Shown here one piece after another: positions 27,701-36,689 of a stretch of DNA of 64,000 bases. How positions within the stretch are numbered: position 1 is the stretch's first letter; each line of letters begins with the position of its first letter. The notes under the pieces were generated by a model. It ran no database searches. It was not told where the DNA came from and saw only the letters and a list, made by a program, of their open reading frames with translations. The translations under genes and the position numbers were made by a program. Location: positions 23,183-87,182 of the forward strand of contig JAMCYS010000015.1 of the NCBI GenBank assembly GCA_023473795.1. The letters are read 5' to 3'. Origin of the DNA: Chloroflexota bacterium (GTDB lineage: Bacteria > Chloroflexota > UBA6077 > FW602-bin22 > JAMCYS01).

Positions 27701-28216
27701 GTGTTAGGCGTGGCTACAGACAGTGAAGCAGACGATTCCGGAGAAGAGGGGCGCCGGAGGTTCCTCAGTCGAACGGCCGCGGTGCTTGTCACCTTCATAG
27801 GCGGGGCACTGGCGGTGCCTACCATCGGGCATATCGTCTCGCCAACCCTGAAACCGGCAGATAACCCGCTCGTGCCACTGGGCAGCGTCGATCAGTTTGA
27901 GATCGGCAAGCCGCTTAAAGTGGATTTCCTCTACTACAAGAATGACGGATGGGTGCAAGAGCGCAACTCAGCCTCGGCCTGGGTAGTGCGCAAGAGCCAG
28001 TCGGAATTTGTGGTCTTCGACCCAGCCTGCACCCATCTCGGCTGCCCTTATGGATGGAGTGCGGAGCAAAACCAGTTCGTTTGCCCCTGCCACGGCGGCG
28101 TATTCAGTATCGATGGCACGGTTCTCGCCGGGCCCCCGCCCCGACCGCTCGACCGGTTCCAGAATAGCGTCCAGGACGGCAAGCTCTTCATAAGGCAGGT
28201 GGTGCAGCGTGGCTGA
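27701..28216 (+). CDS. Rieske 2Fe-2S protein
   Basis: CTHLGCPY and CPCHGGVFSIDG. Confidence 0.92.
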   Translation: MLGVATDSEADDSGEEGRRRFLSRTAAVLVTFIGGALAVPTIGHIVSPTLKPADNPLVPLGSVDQFEIGKPLKVDFLYYKNDGWVQERNSASAWVVRKSQSEFVVFDPACTHLGCPYGWSAEQNQFVCPCHGGVFSIDGTVLAGPPPRPLDRFQNSVQDGKLFIRQVVQRG

Positions 28217-28868
28217 TCTGTACGATTGGGTGAACGATCGCCTGGGAATCATGCCGGGATTGGTTTACGTCGTCCGCCGCAAGATACCGGCCGACGTAAA
28301 CTGGTTGTACACGTTCGGCAGCGCCACGCTGTTCCTGTTCCTCGTGCAGGCGCTCACGGGTGGCTTGCTGGCCATTTACTACTCTCCCAGCCCCGACCAC
28401 GCCTACGCCAGCATCCAGTACATAATGAACGACGTGACCTACGGCAGTCTGGTGCGTGGCATCCACCACTGGTCGGCCAGCGGAATGGTGCTGTTAGTGG
28501 TGGCCCACATGCTGAGGGTCTTCTTCACCGGAGCGTACAAGTATCCACGCGAGATGAGCTGGATGGTGGGTGTCGTGCTGCTCGTACTCACCCTGGCTTT
28601 CGGCTTCACCGGCTACCTCCTGCCCTGGGACGAGAAGGCGTACTGGGCCACGGTCGTTGGCACCAACATAGCCGGCGCCATGCCGTTAGTCGGCGACTGG
28701 ACAGTGCGCTTGCTGCGAGGTGGCGCCGACCTCGGAGTCCTGACGCTGAACCGGTTCTACGCCATGCACGTTATGCTGCTGCCGATGGCGGCTACCGTAC
28801 TTATCTCCGTGCACGTTGCCATGGTTATCCGCCAAGGGATCAGTTATCCGCCGCGCAGGGATGAGTAG
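28209..28868 (+). CDS. Cytochrome b, N-terminal (cyt b6-like) subunit
   Basis: GIHHWSASGMVLLVVAHMLRVFFTGAYKYPREMSWMVGV, FTGYLLPWDEKAYWA, FYAMHVMLLPMAATVLISVHVAMV. Confidence 0.92.
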   Translation: MADLYDWVNDRLGIMPGLVYVVRRKIPADVNWLYTFGSATLFLFLVQALTGGLLAIYYSPSPDHAYASIQYIMNDVTYGSLVRGIHHWSASGMVLLVVAHMLRVFFTGAYKYPREMSWMVGVVLLVLTLAFGFTGYLLPWDEKAYWATVVGTNIAGAMPLVGDWTVRLLRGGADLGVLTLNRFYAMHVMLLPMAATVLISVHVAMVIRQGISYPPRRDE

Positions 28869-28874
28869 CCAGCT

Positions 28875-29840
28875 ATGGACGAACACGACAGACTAGACCA
28901 ACGCACAACTTACGCCGGCCGGAAGCAAGAGCAGCTGGCACACGGTCATTCATTCTTCCCCGACACGGTCGTAAAAGACATCGTGGTGGCTGCCGTCATT
29001 TTGGTCGTACTGATGGTACTCGCCGCCACGCAAGGCGCCCCGTTGGAGCTGGAGGCCAATCCTACCGGGTCCGCCAAGCCGCCACGCCCCGAATGGTACT
29101 TTCTCTTCCTCTTTGAGGCACTCAAGTTCCTGCCCGGTAACCTTGAATGGCTAGGGGCTATCCTGGTACCGGGCATCGCGCTGGTTGTGCTGTTCCTGCT
29201 GCCGCTCTTCGACAGGAGCCCCTACCGCCACCCGCTGAAGAGGCCGCTAGCCACAGGTGTGGCTTCGCTGGCCATAGTTGCGGTGGTCGGCTTGACGGCG
29301 CTGGCAGCCACGGCACCCGAACCCGCGGCGGTGGGCGCCCCTCAACCCGGCGCTGGCCTCACCCCACTCGAGCAAGCCGGTCAGCGTGTCTACCAGACAC
29401 ATAGCTGCCCGATATGTCACAAGATCAACGGCGTAGGTGGCAACATCGGCCCGGACCTGACGACCGTGGGGCTACGCCTGGATGCCTCGTGGCTGGTGGC
29501 CCACCTACAGCGGCCGGCCGAGATTGCGCCGGGAACAGTCATGCCCCAGATCACGCTGACGAGCGATGAGTTGATGTCGTTGACGGCCTACTTGTTGACG
29601 CTCAAGCAGGCGGAAACCCGCACACCAGAGCAAATCGGCGCCGCCTTGTTCGCTGTGTACTGCAACTCGTGCCATCCGAACGGCCAGGCCGGGATCGGTC
29701 CCAAGTTGTTGGGCGTTCCGGCGGACCAGGTAGCCCAGAAAGTCAGGAGCGGCGGGGGTGGTATGCCCGCTTTCCACACTGCCGAGCTGTCGGACGATCA
29801 ACTGGCGGATGTCGTTGCCTACACCCAGACACTTCGCTAG
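28875..29840 (+). CDS. Cytochrome b C-terminal (subunit IV-like) domain fused to diheme cytochrome c
   Basis: PRPEWYFLFLFEALKFLPG (PEWY) plus CPICH and CNSCH. Confidence 0.9.
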   Translation: MDEHDRLDQRTTYAGRKQEQLAHGHSFFPDTVVKDIVVAAVILVVLMVLAATQGAPLELEANPTGSAKPPRPEWYFLFLFEALKFLPGNLEWLGAILVPGIALVVLFLLPLFDRSPYRHPLKRPLATGVASLAIVAVVGLTALAATAPEPAAVGAPQPGAGLTPLEQAGQRVYQTHSCPICHKINGVGGNIGPDLTTVGLRLDASWLVAHLQRPAEIAPGTVMPQITLTSDELMSLTAYLLTLKQAETRTPEQIGAALFAVYCNSCHPNGQAGIGPKLLGVPADQVAQKVRSGGGGMPAFHTAELSDDQLADVVAYTQTLR

Positions 29841-29976
29841 ACCAACCATCCCTGGCGCAGATGCCCGCATGCCCACCGCGCTACCGCACGGTGGGCCTTG
29901 ACGCCTGCGCCTGGCGAGGCTTTTCTCCGGCATCCCCTATTGGCAGGTCGGCCGAAGGACTAGGGCGAGGGGACAG

Positions 29977-30627
29977 TTGGCAATACTCTCGTGGACTTGG
30001 CTCGGCGTGGCTGGCCTAGTCCTGGCGACCGAGCGGCAGGCCGTGGCGGTCGACCCTTACCTCAGCCGACTGTCGTCGCGACAGCTGTGGTTGAGAGCCG
30101 CACGCAGCCAGTCTGAACTCGTGGCGCGGGCCATCCCCCGCTGCGACCAGGTGTTGGTCACCCACGCCCACGTCGACCACGTACTAGACGTGCCGGGGCT
30201 GGCGCGGCGCACCGGCGCCCTCGTCTATGGCTCGGCCAACGTCGGTCGGGTATTGGCGGCCGGAGGGGTGCCGGTACGTCAATTCCAGCAGCTGGCGGTA
30301 GGGGAGCTTCTGGAGCTCGGGGACTTTGCCGTAGAGGTCCTGGCTGCCGTACACGGCACCGTCTTGAGCCGACCGGTTCTGCCAGGCACTACGCCCGAGC
30401 GCAAAGCGCCCCTCAGGGCAGACGATTACAGGCTAGACGAGTACTATGGCTTTCTCATCAACGTCGCAAACCTGCGGCTCTTGGACTGGCCCAGTGAGAG
30501 GGCAGGCCCCGCGCCGGAGGCGGATGTAGCTACGCCTGGATGCCTCGTGGCTGGTGGCCCACCTACAGCGGCCGGCCGAGATTGCGCCGGGAACAGTCAT
30601 GCCCCAGATCACGCTGACGAGCGATGA
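29977..30627 (+). pseudogene. Truncated MBL-fold hydrolase copy 1, C-terminus replaced at duplication junction
   Basis: Identical to copy 2 up to PAPEADV then frame runs into duplicated cytochrome sequence out of frame. Confidence 0.8.
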
Positions 30628-30898
30628 GTTGATGTCGTTGACGGCCTACTTGTTGACGCTCAAGCAGGCGGAAACCCGCACACCAGAGCAAATCGGCGCC
30701 GCCTTGTTCGCTGTGTACTGCAACTCGTGCCATCCGAACGGCCAGGCCGGGATCGGTCCCAAGTTGTTGGGCGTTCCGGCGGACCAGGTAGCCCAGAAAG
30801 TCAGGAGCGGCGGGGGTGGTATGCCCGCTTTCCACACTGCCGAGCTGTCGGACGATCAACTGGCGGATGTCGTTGCCTACACCCAGACACTTCGCTAG
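30554..30898 (+). pseudogene. 5'-truncated duplicate of the cytochrome c domain
   Basis: Matches the C-terminal 114 residues of the 28875-29840 product; lacks TM segments and the CPICH heme. Confidence 0.8.
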
Positions 30899-31034
30899 AC
30901 CAACCATCCCTGGCGCAGATGCCCGCATGCCCACCGCGCTACCGCACGGTGGGCCTTGACGCCTGCGCCTGGCGAGGCTTTTCTCCGGCATCCCCTATTG
31001 GCAGGTCGGCCGAAGGACTAGGGCGAGGGGACAG

Positions 31035-31880
31035 TTGGCAATACTCTCGTGGACTTGGCTCGGCGTGGCTGGCCTAGTCCTGGCGACCGAGCGGCAGGCC
31101 GTGGCGGTCGACCCTTACCTCAGCCGACTGTCGTCGCGACAGCTGTGGTTGAGAGCCGCACGCAGCCAGTCTGAACTCGTGGCGCGGGCCATCCCCCGCT
31201 GCGACCAGGTGTTGGTCACCCACGCCCACGTCGACCACGTACTAGACGTGCCGGGGCTGGCGCGGCGCACCGGCGCCCTCGTCTATGGCTCGGCCAACGT
31301 CGGTCGGGTATTGGCGGCCGGAGGGGTGCCGGTCCGCCAATTCCAGCAGCTGGCGGTAGGGGAGCTTCTGGAGCTCGGGGACTTTGCCGTAGAGGTCCTG
31401 GCCGCCGTACACGGCACCGTCTTGAGCCGACCGGTTCTGCCAGGCACTACGCCCGAGCGCAAAGCGCCCCTCAGGGCAGACGATTACAGGCTAGACGAGT
31501 ACTATGGCTTTCTCATCAACGTCGCGAACCCGCGGCTCTTGGACTGGCCCAGTGAGAGGGCAGGCCCCGCGCCGGAGGCGGATGTACTGTTTGTGAAACC
31601 GGGCAAAGGCGATGCCTTCTATGCCGCCCTGCTGGGCGATGTCCGGCCGCGGCTGGTGGTTCCTATTCACTGGGACGATTTCACCAGACCCCTGTCCCAG
31701 CCACCGCGGCCGATGCTCTTGCCGCCCGCGCTCGCCTGGCCGCCGCTGCGCCGCGTCGACCTGGCCGCGTTCAAGCGCCAGATCGGCGCTCTCAAGCCAA
31801 GCGCTCGCGTTTTCACGCCCCAGATGCTGTATGCCTACGACCTTCCGGGCCTGCTGACAGCAACCGAGCAGGCGGTTTGA
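31035..31880 (+). CDS. MBL-fold metal-dependent hydrolase
   Basis: VLVTHAHVDHVLDVPGLARRTGALVYGS; intact copy. Confidence 0.85.
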   Translation: MAILSWTWLGVAGLVLATERQAVAVDPYLSRLSSRQLWLRAARSQSELVARAIPRCDQVLVTHAHVDHVLDVPGLARRTGALVYGSANVGRVLAAGGVPVRQFQQLAVGELLELGDFAVEVLAAVHGTVLSRPVLPGTTPERKAPLRADDYRLDEYYGFLINVANPRLLDWPSERAGPAPEADVLFVKPGKGDAFYAALLGDVRPRLVVPIHWDDFTRPLSQPPRPMLLPPALAWPPLRRVDLAAFKRQIGALKPSARVFTPQMLYAYDLPGLLTATEQAV

Positions 31881-31906
31881 CAGCGCCGCCCAGTCCCGGT
31901 TATAGT
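31877..31906 (+). promoter_or_regulatory. Putative sigma70-type promoter
   Basis: TTGACA-N18-TATAGT upstream of 31970 CDS. Confidence 0.55.
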
Positions 31907-31969
31907 GGAGCCTGAGGCGAGCCCCTAGCCACTTACCGGTTCAATACGTCGCTCGCCGGGAATTGACCG

Positions 31970-33094
31970 ATGCGTGCCCGCTGGACCGCGCTTTTGGGCG
32001 CGGCCGTCGTTTTGCTGTTGACCGCCTGCCAACTGGATCTGCCTGCCGCCATTTCGCTGGGTACGCCCGGCCCAACGGCGGCGGCCCAGGCGCGATTGCT
32101 GGCGCCGAGCCAACCACCGACCGCCACTCTCGTGTCGACGCCGGCGGCTACGCCGACGCCTACCCCCGTCCCGGTGCCTAAGCCGAGTGGGCCTGGTTTG
32201 AGCGTTGGTCTCGTGGACACCACCGACCTCGACCTCAACCGCGGCCCGATGGCGCGCGAGGGCTTGCAGCGCGCGGCAGGCGAATTCAACCTCGAGACCT
32301 TCGCCGTCACTGTTCCCCAGAAGGACCTGGCCAACAGCGCAATGCGCCTGGCCGAGGCAGGCTACAGCGTAGTCGTTATCGCCAGCCCTTACCCGGACTT
32401 GGCGGCCTTCCTGGCCAACCGCTATCCGGCGACGAAGTTCGTCGTCTTCGGCCCCGGGATAGACAAGCAGCCCGCGAATCTGGTGACTCTCTTGTACGCC
32501 GAGGACCAGGCCGGCTACCTGGCGGGGGCGCTGGCAGCCTGGCTAACTCAGAAGAACATGATCGCCTTCGTGGGCGCCGAGTGGACTCTGGAAGTCGTGA
32601 AGTTCCGTAAGGGCTACGAGCACGGGGCTCAGGCCGTCGACCGGCGCTGCATAGTCCTGGGCAACTACATCCACAGCTTCTCCTCGCCGCCGAAGGGCTG
32701 GGGCGAGGCCAACGCCCAGTTCAACGAGGGGGCCGACGTCCTCTTTGCCGTCGGCGGCAGCACCGCCCGCGGGGCCATGGAGGCGGCGGCCGAACGGAAC
32801 TTGCCGGTCATCGCCGCCGAAAGCGACCCTTACGATATTCTGCCCAAGGTAGCCCCCGACTTGGCCTCAGCGGCGCTCGCCCACTACGACCTCGGCGTCT
32901 ACGACGCCCTCAAGGCCGTGGTCCAGGGCAGCTTCAAGGGCGGGACTCTGACTTACGACGTCACGAACGGCGGGATCGGGTTAGGACCCTTGCGCGCTTG
33001 GGACAGCAAGCTCCCGCCCGAGGCCAAGAAGAACCTGCAGGACATTCTGGACGGCCTACGCACGGGCAAGGTCAAGACGGACGTCCAGACCTAG
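31970..33094 (+). CDS. BMP/PnrA-like substrate-binding lipoprotein
   Basis: LLLTACQLD lipobox; GLSVGLVDTTDLDLNRGPMAREGLQRA; YAEDQAGYLAGALAAWLTQ; ADVLFAVGGSTARGAMEAAAE. Confidence 0.85.
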   Translation: MRARWTALLGAAVVLLLTACQLDLPAAISLGTPGPTAAAQARLLAPSQPPTATLVSTPAATPTPTPVPVPKPSGPGLSVGLVDTTDLDLNRGPMAREGLQRAAGEFNLETFAVTVPQKDLANSAMRLAEAGYSVVVIASPYPDLAAFLANRYPATKFVVFGPGIDKQPANLVTLLYAEDQAGYLAGALAAWLTQKNMIAFVGAEWTLEVVKFRKGYEHGAQAVDRRCIVLGNYIHSFSSPPKGWGEANAQFNEGADVLFAVGGSTARGAMEAAAERNLPVIAAESDPYDILPKVAPDLASAALAHYDLGVYDALKAVVQGSFKGGTLTYDVTNGGIGLGPLRAWDSKLPPEAKKNLQDILDGLRTGKVKTDVQT

Positions 33095-33097
33095 GGA

Positions 33098-33958
33098 TTG
33101 CGCCGCGCGGTGGAGGGGAGAGTGGATCTCCAAGAGCGTCTGGCGGAGCTGACCAGCACCCATGGCGAGCTGCGCCTGTTGTCGTTGGCCGACGAGCGCC
33201 GCCTGGCCAGAGAGTTTGGCATTCACCCCAGACAGGTCGAGCTGGCCGCGCTGGCGCAGCGCGTGTTGCCGGCACGCTATCAGCGCAGCCTGGGCACGGT
33301 GGGCTGGGAGGGCCAGGAAAAGCTGCTGCGAGCGTCCGTGGCGGTGGTGGGCGCCGGCGGTCTCGGGGGCTACGTCATCGAGGGGCTGGCGCGGATGGGC
33401 GTGGGCCGGCTGGTGGTGATCGACGGGGACGTCTTTGAAGAACACAACCTGAACCGACAACTGCTCTGCACCGAATCTGTTCTGGGGCAGGCCAAGGCCG
33501 CCGCAGCGGCCGGGCGGGCGGCCGAAGTAAACGCCGCCGTGGAAGTGAAGGTGGTGGACGGGCTGCTGAGCGAGGAAAATGCCCCGACCCTGCTGGCGGG
33601 GGCCGACGTGGCAATCGACGCCCTGGATAGCCTGCCGGCGCGCTTCGTTTTGGAGAGAGCGGTGAAGGGTCTGGGCGTGCCGCTGGTGCACGGGGCCATC
33701 GCCGGCTACATCGCCCAAGTCATGACGATTTTTCCTGAGGACGAGGGCTTGGCGCGGATCTACGGCCGCGGCAACCTACCAGAAAAAGGGGTTGAGACTA
33801 TCTACGGCAACCCGGCCGCGACGCCGATGCTTTGCGCCGCCTGCCAGGTGCAAGAGGCAATTAAGGTGCTGCTGGGTGCCGGCGAGCCGCTGCGCAACAG
33901 GCTGCTGATCATTGACGGCGAGTACGGCAGCGCCGAGGTGATCAAGTTCGGGCAGTAA
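33098..33958 (+). CDS. ThiF/MoeB/HesA-type E1-like adenylyltransferase
   Basis: VAVVGAGGLGGYVIEGLARMGVGRLVVIDGDVFEEHNLNRQLLC. Confidence 0.9.
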   Translation: MRRAVEGRVDLQERLAELTSTHGELRLLSLADERRLAREFGIHPRQVELAALAQRVLPARYQRSLGTVGWEGQEKLLRASVAVVGAGGLGGYVIEGLARMGVGRLVVIDGDVFEEHNLNRQLLCTESVLGQAKAAAAAGRAAEVNAAVEVKVVDGLLSEENAPTLLAGADVAIDALDSLPARFVLERAVKGLGVPLVHGAIAGYIAQVMTIFPEDEGLARIYGRGNLPEKGVETIYGNPAATPMLCAACQVQEAIKVLLGAGEPLRNRLLIIDGEYGSAEVIKFGQ

Positions 33959-33961
33959 GAA

Positions 33962-33992
33962 GGGCCCGCCGGGGATCACACCCGACGGGCCC
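33962..33992 (+). terminator. Hairpin downstream of ThiF-like gene
   Basis: gggcccg-ccggg...cccga-cgggccc. Confidence 0.5.
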
Positions 33993-34034
33993 CTCCAGCA
34001 AGGAGTCAGTTGACCCTAGAGGCCAAAGCAGAAG

Positions 34035-34238
34035 CTAGCGACGGTTCTCCAACTGCTTGCCCTTCTGGATCAGCTCGCGCACGCGCTGGCCGCCCTTCGG
34101 GCCGCCGATCTCACCACCTTTGTGGCCGATCTCCTCGTAGAAGCCATGGCCGTACTTCCTCTTGACCGTCTCGCCGCCCTTGCGGCCGGCCTCCTCCACG
34201 GTCATATCACCCTTTCTCAAACTAGCCATCCCAAACAC
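34035..34238 (-). CDS. KGG-repeat general stress protein
   Basis: MTVEEAGRKGGETVKRKYGHGFYEEIGHKGGEIGGPKGGQRVRELIQKG. Confidence 0.88.
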   Translation of the reverse strand: MFGMASLRKGDMTVEEAGRKGGETVKRKYGHGFYEEIGHKGGEIGGPKGGQRVRELIQKGKQLENRR

Positions 34239-34286
34239 CTCCTTCCCAACACCTTCCTAATAGCCCGAAGGGCCCAAGGGCGTCGC

Positions 34287-34487
34287 TTAGCGACGCCGCT
34301 CGGCGCTCTTGCCCCTTTCGATCAGCTCCCGCACGCGCGGGCCGCCGATCTCGCCGCCCTTGCGGCCGATCTCCTCATAGAAGCCGTGGCCGTACTTCTT
34401 CTTGACCGTCTCGCCGCCCTTGCGGCCGGCCTCCTCCACGGTCATATCGCCCTTCTTCGAACTTGCCATCCCAAACACCTCCTTCAT
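34287..34487 (-). CDS. KGG-repeat general stress protein (paralog)
   Basis: MTVEEAGRKGGETVKKKYGHGFYEEIGRKGGEIGGPRVRELIERG. Confidence 0.88.
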   Translation of the reverse strand: MKEVFGMASSKKGDMTVEEAGRKGGETVKKKYGHGFYEEIGRKGGEIGGPRVRELIERGKSAERRR

Positions 34488-34521
34488 AGCGGTACCAGGT
34501 TTATTGATAGCCCCGCGTCCG

Positions 34522-35442
34522 CTAGGCGGTGCGCCAGTAGGTCGCGAGCGCCGCCCGTCTGACCCGGCGCGCCGCCAGGCCCACGATCTCGCGGGCTATG
34601 TTCAGGTTCCAGGCCTCTTCCACGCCCATCCAAGAGGGCGTGCCGTTGACTTCAATGACCGCCGGGCCATCGGGTCCCTCTATTATGTCGACACCCGTGT
34701 AGTCCAGGTCTACCGCCCGGGCGGCCCCCACCGCCAACGCGGCCATGCTCGGCGACAGGTTCGCTCGCTCGGACCTGGCCCCCTGGAAGACGTTGGTTAT
34801 CCACTCGCCTTCACGGGCCACCCGGTAGATCGCCGCGACCACCCTGCCCCCGATCACGAAGGCGCGGATGTCGCGGCCACCGGGGCCGAGGAACCGCTGC
34901 ACGTAGATAACCCCGAAGTCACGCAACATGCGCGCGATTACGTCGCTGGCCTCGCGGCCGGGCGTTACCCGCACGATGTCCTCTCCCAAAGAGCCGTAGA
35001 GCGGCTTCAGCACGGCTACGCCGAACTCCTGCACCGCTCGTACCGCTACCTCTGGTCGCTGGGTTACCACCGTGTCGGGTGTTGGTAGACCAGCCTTGTG
35101 GAGCATGAAACTGCTGCGGCACTTGTCCAGCGCCGTCAGCACCGGCCCCACGCGGTTGATCGTCACCGGGACCGACTCTTCCATGAGGCGGTAAGCCTCC
35201 AGCTGGAAATCGGGCAGGCCTTCGTTGTCGAGGCCCCGGAGCAACAAAGCGTTGAAGCGGGAGGCCTGCTCATTCCCGAACCAAACCTCCGCCCCTTGGG
35301 CGTCGACGTGCACGGACACGTCGAGTGGGCTTAGTGCTTCGGCCCTACCGATCTCCCCGGCCGCGTCCAGCAGTCGGCTGGAATGCCAGCCAGTTGGGTC
35401 ACTGGTCACAACCCCGATACGCAATTCCTTTCTCACACCCAT
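34522..35442 (-). CDS. RimK-like ATP-grasp ligase
   Basis: VLKPLYGSLGEDIVRV, GGRDIRAFVIGGRVVAAIYRVAREGEWITNVFQGA, YTGVDIIEGPDGPAVIEVNGTPSWMGVEEA. Confidence 0.88.
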   Translation of the reverse strand: MGVRKELRIGVVTSDPTGWHSSRLLDAAGEIGRAEALSPLDVSVHVDAQGAEVWFGNEQASRFNALLLRGLDNEGLPDFQLEAYRLMEESVPVTINRVGPVLTALDKCRSSFMLHKAGLPTPDTVVTQRPEVAVRAVQEFGVAVLKPLYGSLGEDIVRVTPGREASDVIARMLRDFGVIYVQRFLGPGGRDIRAFVIGGRVVAAIYRVAREGEWITNVFQGARSERANLSPSMAALAVGAARAVDLDYTGVDIIEGPDGPAVIEVNGTPSWMGVEEAWNLNIAREIVGLAARRVRRAALATYWRTA

Positions 35443-35458
35443 TGGCCCATTAGAAAGT

Positions 35459-35486
35459 CGAGGAAAGGGCGGCCGCCCTTTCCTCG
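35459..35486 (-). terminator. 28-nt perfect palindrome downstream of third KGG gene
   Basis: cgaggaaagggcgg/ccgccctttcctcg. Confidence 0.55.
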
Positions 35487-35510
35487 CCGGAATCCGGTGC
35501 CGAACCGTAT

Positions 35511-35681
35511 CTAGCGGCGGTTTTCGTTCTCTTTGCCGCGCTCAATCAACTCGGCAACTTTCTGGCCGCCCTTGTGGCCGATCTTCTCATAGAACTCGTG
35601 GCCGTACTTCTTCTTGACGGTCTCGCCACCTTTGCGGCCCGCCTCTTCGACGGTCATGCCACCCTTACGCTGCTCTGCCAT
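35511..35681 (-). CDS. KGG-repeat general stress protein (third paralog, 56 aa)
   Basis: Manual translation MAEQRKGGMTVEEAGRKGGETVKKKYGHEFYEKIGHKGGQKVAELIERGKENENRR; missing from ORF track because short. Confidence 0.88.
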   Translation of the reverse strand: MAEQRKGGMTVEEAGRKGGETVKKKYGHEFYEKIGHKGGQKVAELIERGKENENRR

Positions 35682-36029
35682 CGATCACACCTCCTTCCCA
35701 ACAACCTCAACTGCACCGAATCACAAGCTAGAGTCAGAAGGGATGTACACCCTATCATCCAAATTGCTGGGCCCGACGGCCCGTCTTGGCGTGACACGAC
35801 GAGCGTGCCGATTGCTCAGGGCGGTCGGACCACTGCATCCGCCCGGAGGTCGCAGCTTCCGTGCCATAGGAATACTAGCGAGCGGTGCGGGGCAAGCGGG
35901 AACACAACGGTCCGCCAGAAAGGGTGATCTGCGCGCCATTGCCGCTTACGGGCGAAGACTGGGCTGAGACGGCGGAGGACATGGAGCAGATGATAGCGAG
36001 GGCGAGAAGTATCGGCCGAGACTCGCGGC

Positions 36030-36689
36030 TCAGGGAAGGGCGAGCACGCATTGGGGACACAGACGCCCCACGCGACCGTGACCTGGCGCGGGGAAGACGA
36101 CTCCCGCTTCCCACAGCAGGTAGGTTAGGAGGCAGAGGGGCAGACCAACCACGTTCAGATAGCAGCCACGAATCCCCGCCACGGGCCGGAAGACGGCGTC
36201 TTGGATCGCGTAGGCCCCGGCCTTGTCTAGCGGCTCGCCTGAAGCGATGTAGCGCGTGATTTCCTCTTCAGAGTAGGCGCGCATGCGGACCCATGTAACG
36301 AGTGAGCCGACCGCGCCGCGGCCCGAGGTACGATCCAACACGGCCACGCCGCTGACCACGTCGTGCTCGCGGTCGCGAAGCGCCCGCAGCATCGCGCCCG
36401 CCTGGGATGCGTCGGCCGGCTTGCCGAGAATCGCCCCGTCCAGGACGACGACGGTGTCGGCGCCCACTAGAAAGCGCTCGGGAGAGCGCTGAGCTACGAC
36501 CGCGGCCTTTGCCAGGGCCAGGCGTTCCACGGTTGCGCTCGGAACTTCACCCGGCAGGGGTGTCTCCTCGATAGCGGCGACGCGCACGACGTAGGGCAGG
36601 CCCAACGCGGACATAATGGCCCGCCGCCGCGGCGACGAGGAGGCCAGCACGAGGGGCTCTCGCCCTGGGTAGGCTAGTCTGGCTCCCAC
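36030..36689 (-). CDS. maf: Maf-like nucleotide pyrophosphatase
   Basis: LVLASSSPRRRAIMSALGLPY, VGADTVVVLDGAILGKPADASQA, DKAGAYAIQD. Confidence 0.92.
   Translation of the reverse strand: MGARLAYPGREPLVLASSSPRRRAIMSALGLPYVVRVAAIEETPLPGEVPSATVERLALAKAAVVAQRSPERFLVGADTVVVLDGAILGKPADASQAGAMLRALRDREHDVVSGVAVLDRTSGRGAVGSLVTWVRMRAYSEEEITRYIASGEPLDKAGAYAIQDAVFRPVAGIRGCYLNVVGLPLCLLTYLLWEAGVVFPAPGHGRVGRLCPQCVLALP

Larger units (their letters stand above)
29471..31586. repeat. 1,058-bp tandem duplication (copy 1 29471-30528, copy 2 30529-31586)
   Basis: Direct comparison: near-identical units; I see about 5 substitutions, all within the last ~240 bp of each unit. Confidence 0.95.

Noticed and set aside
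29471-31586. Duplicated segment as an insertion sequence or transposon
   Set aside because: No transposase ORF, no terminal inverted repeats, and the units are directly adjacent; tandem duplication explains it
34035-34487. KGG small protein pair as a toxin-antitoxin module
   Set aside because: Both are clear KGG-repeat stress proteins that are paralogs of each other, with no toxin-like partner
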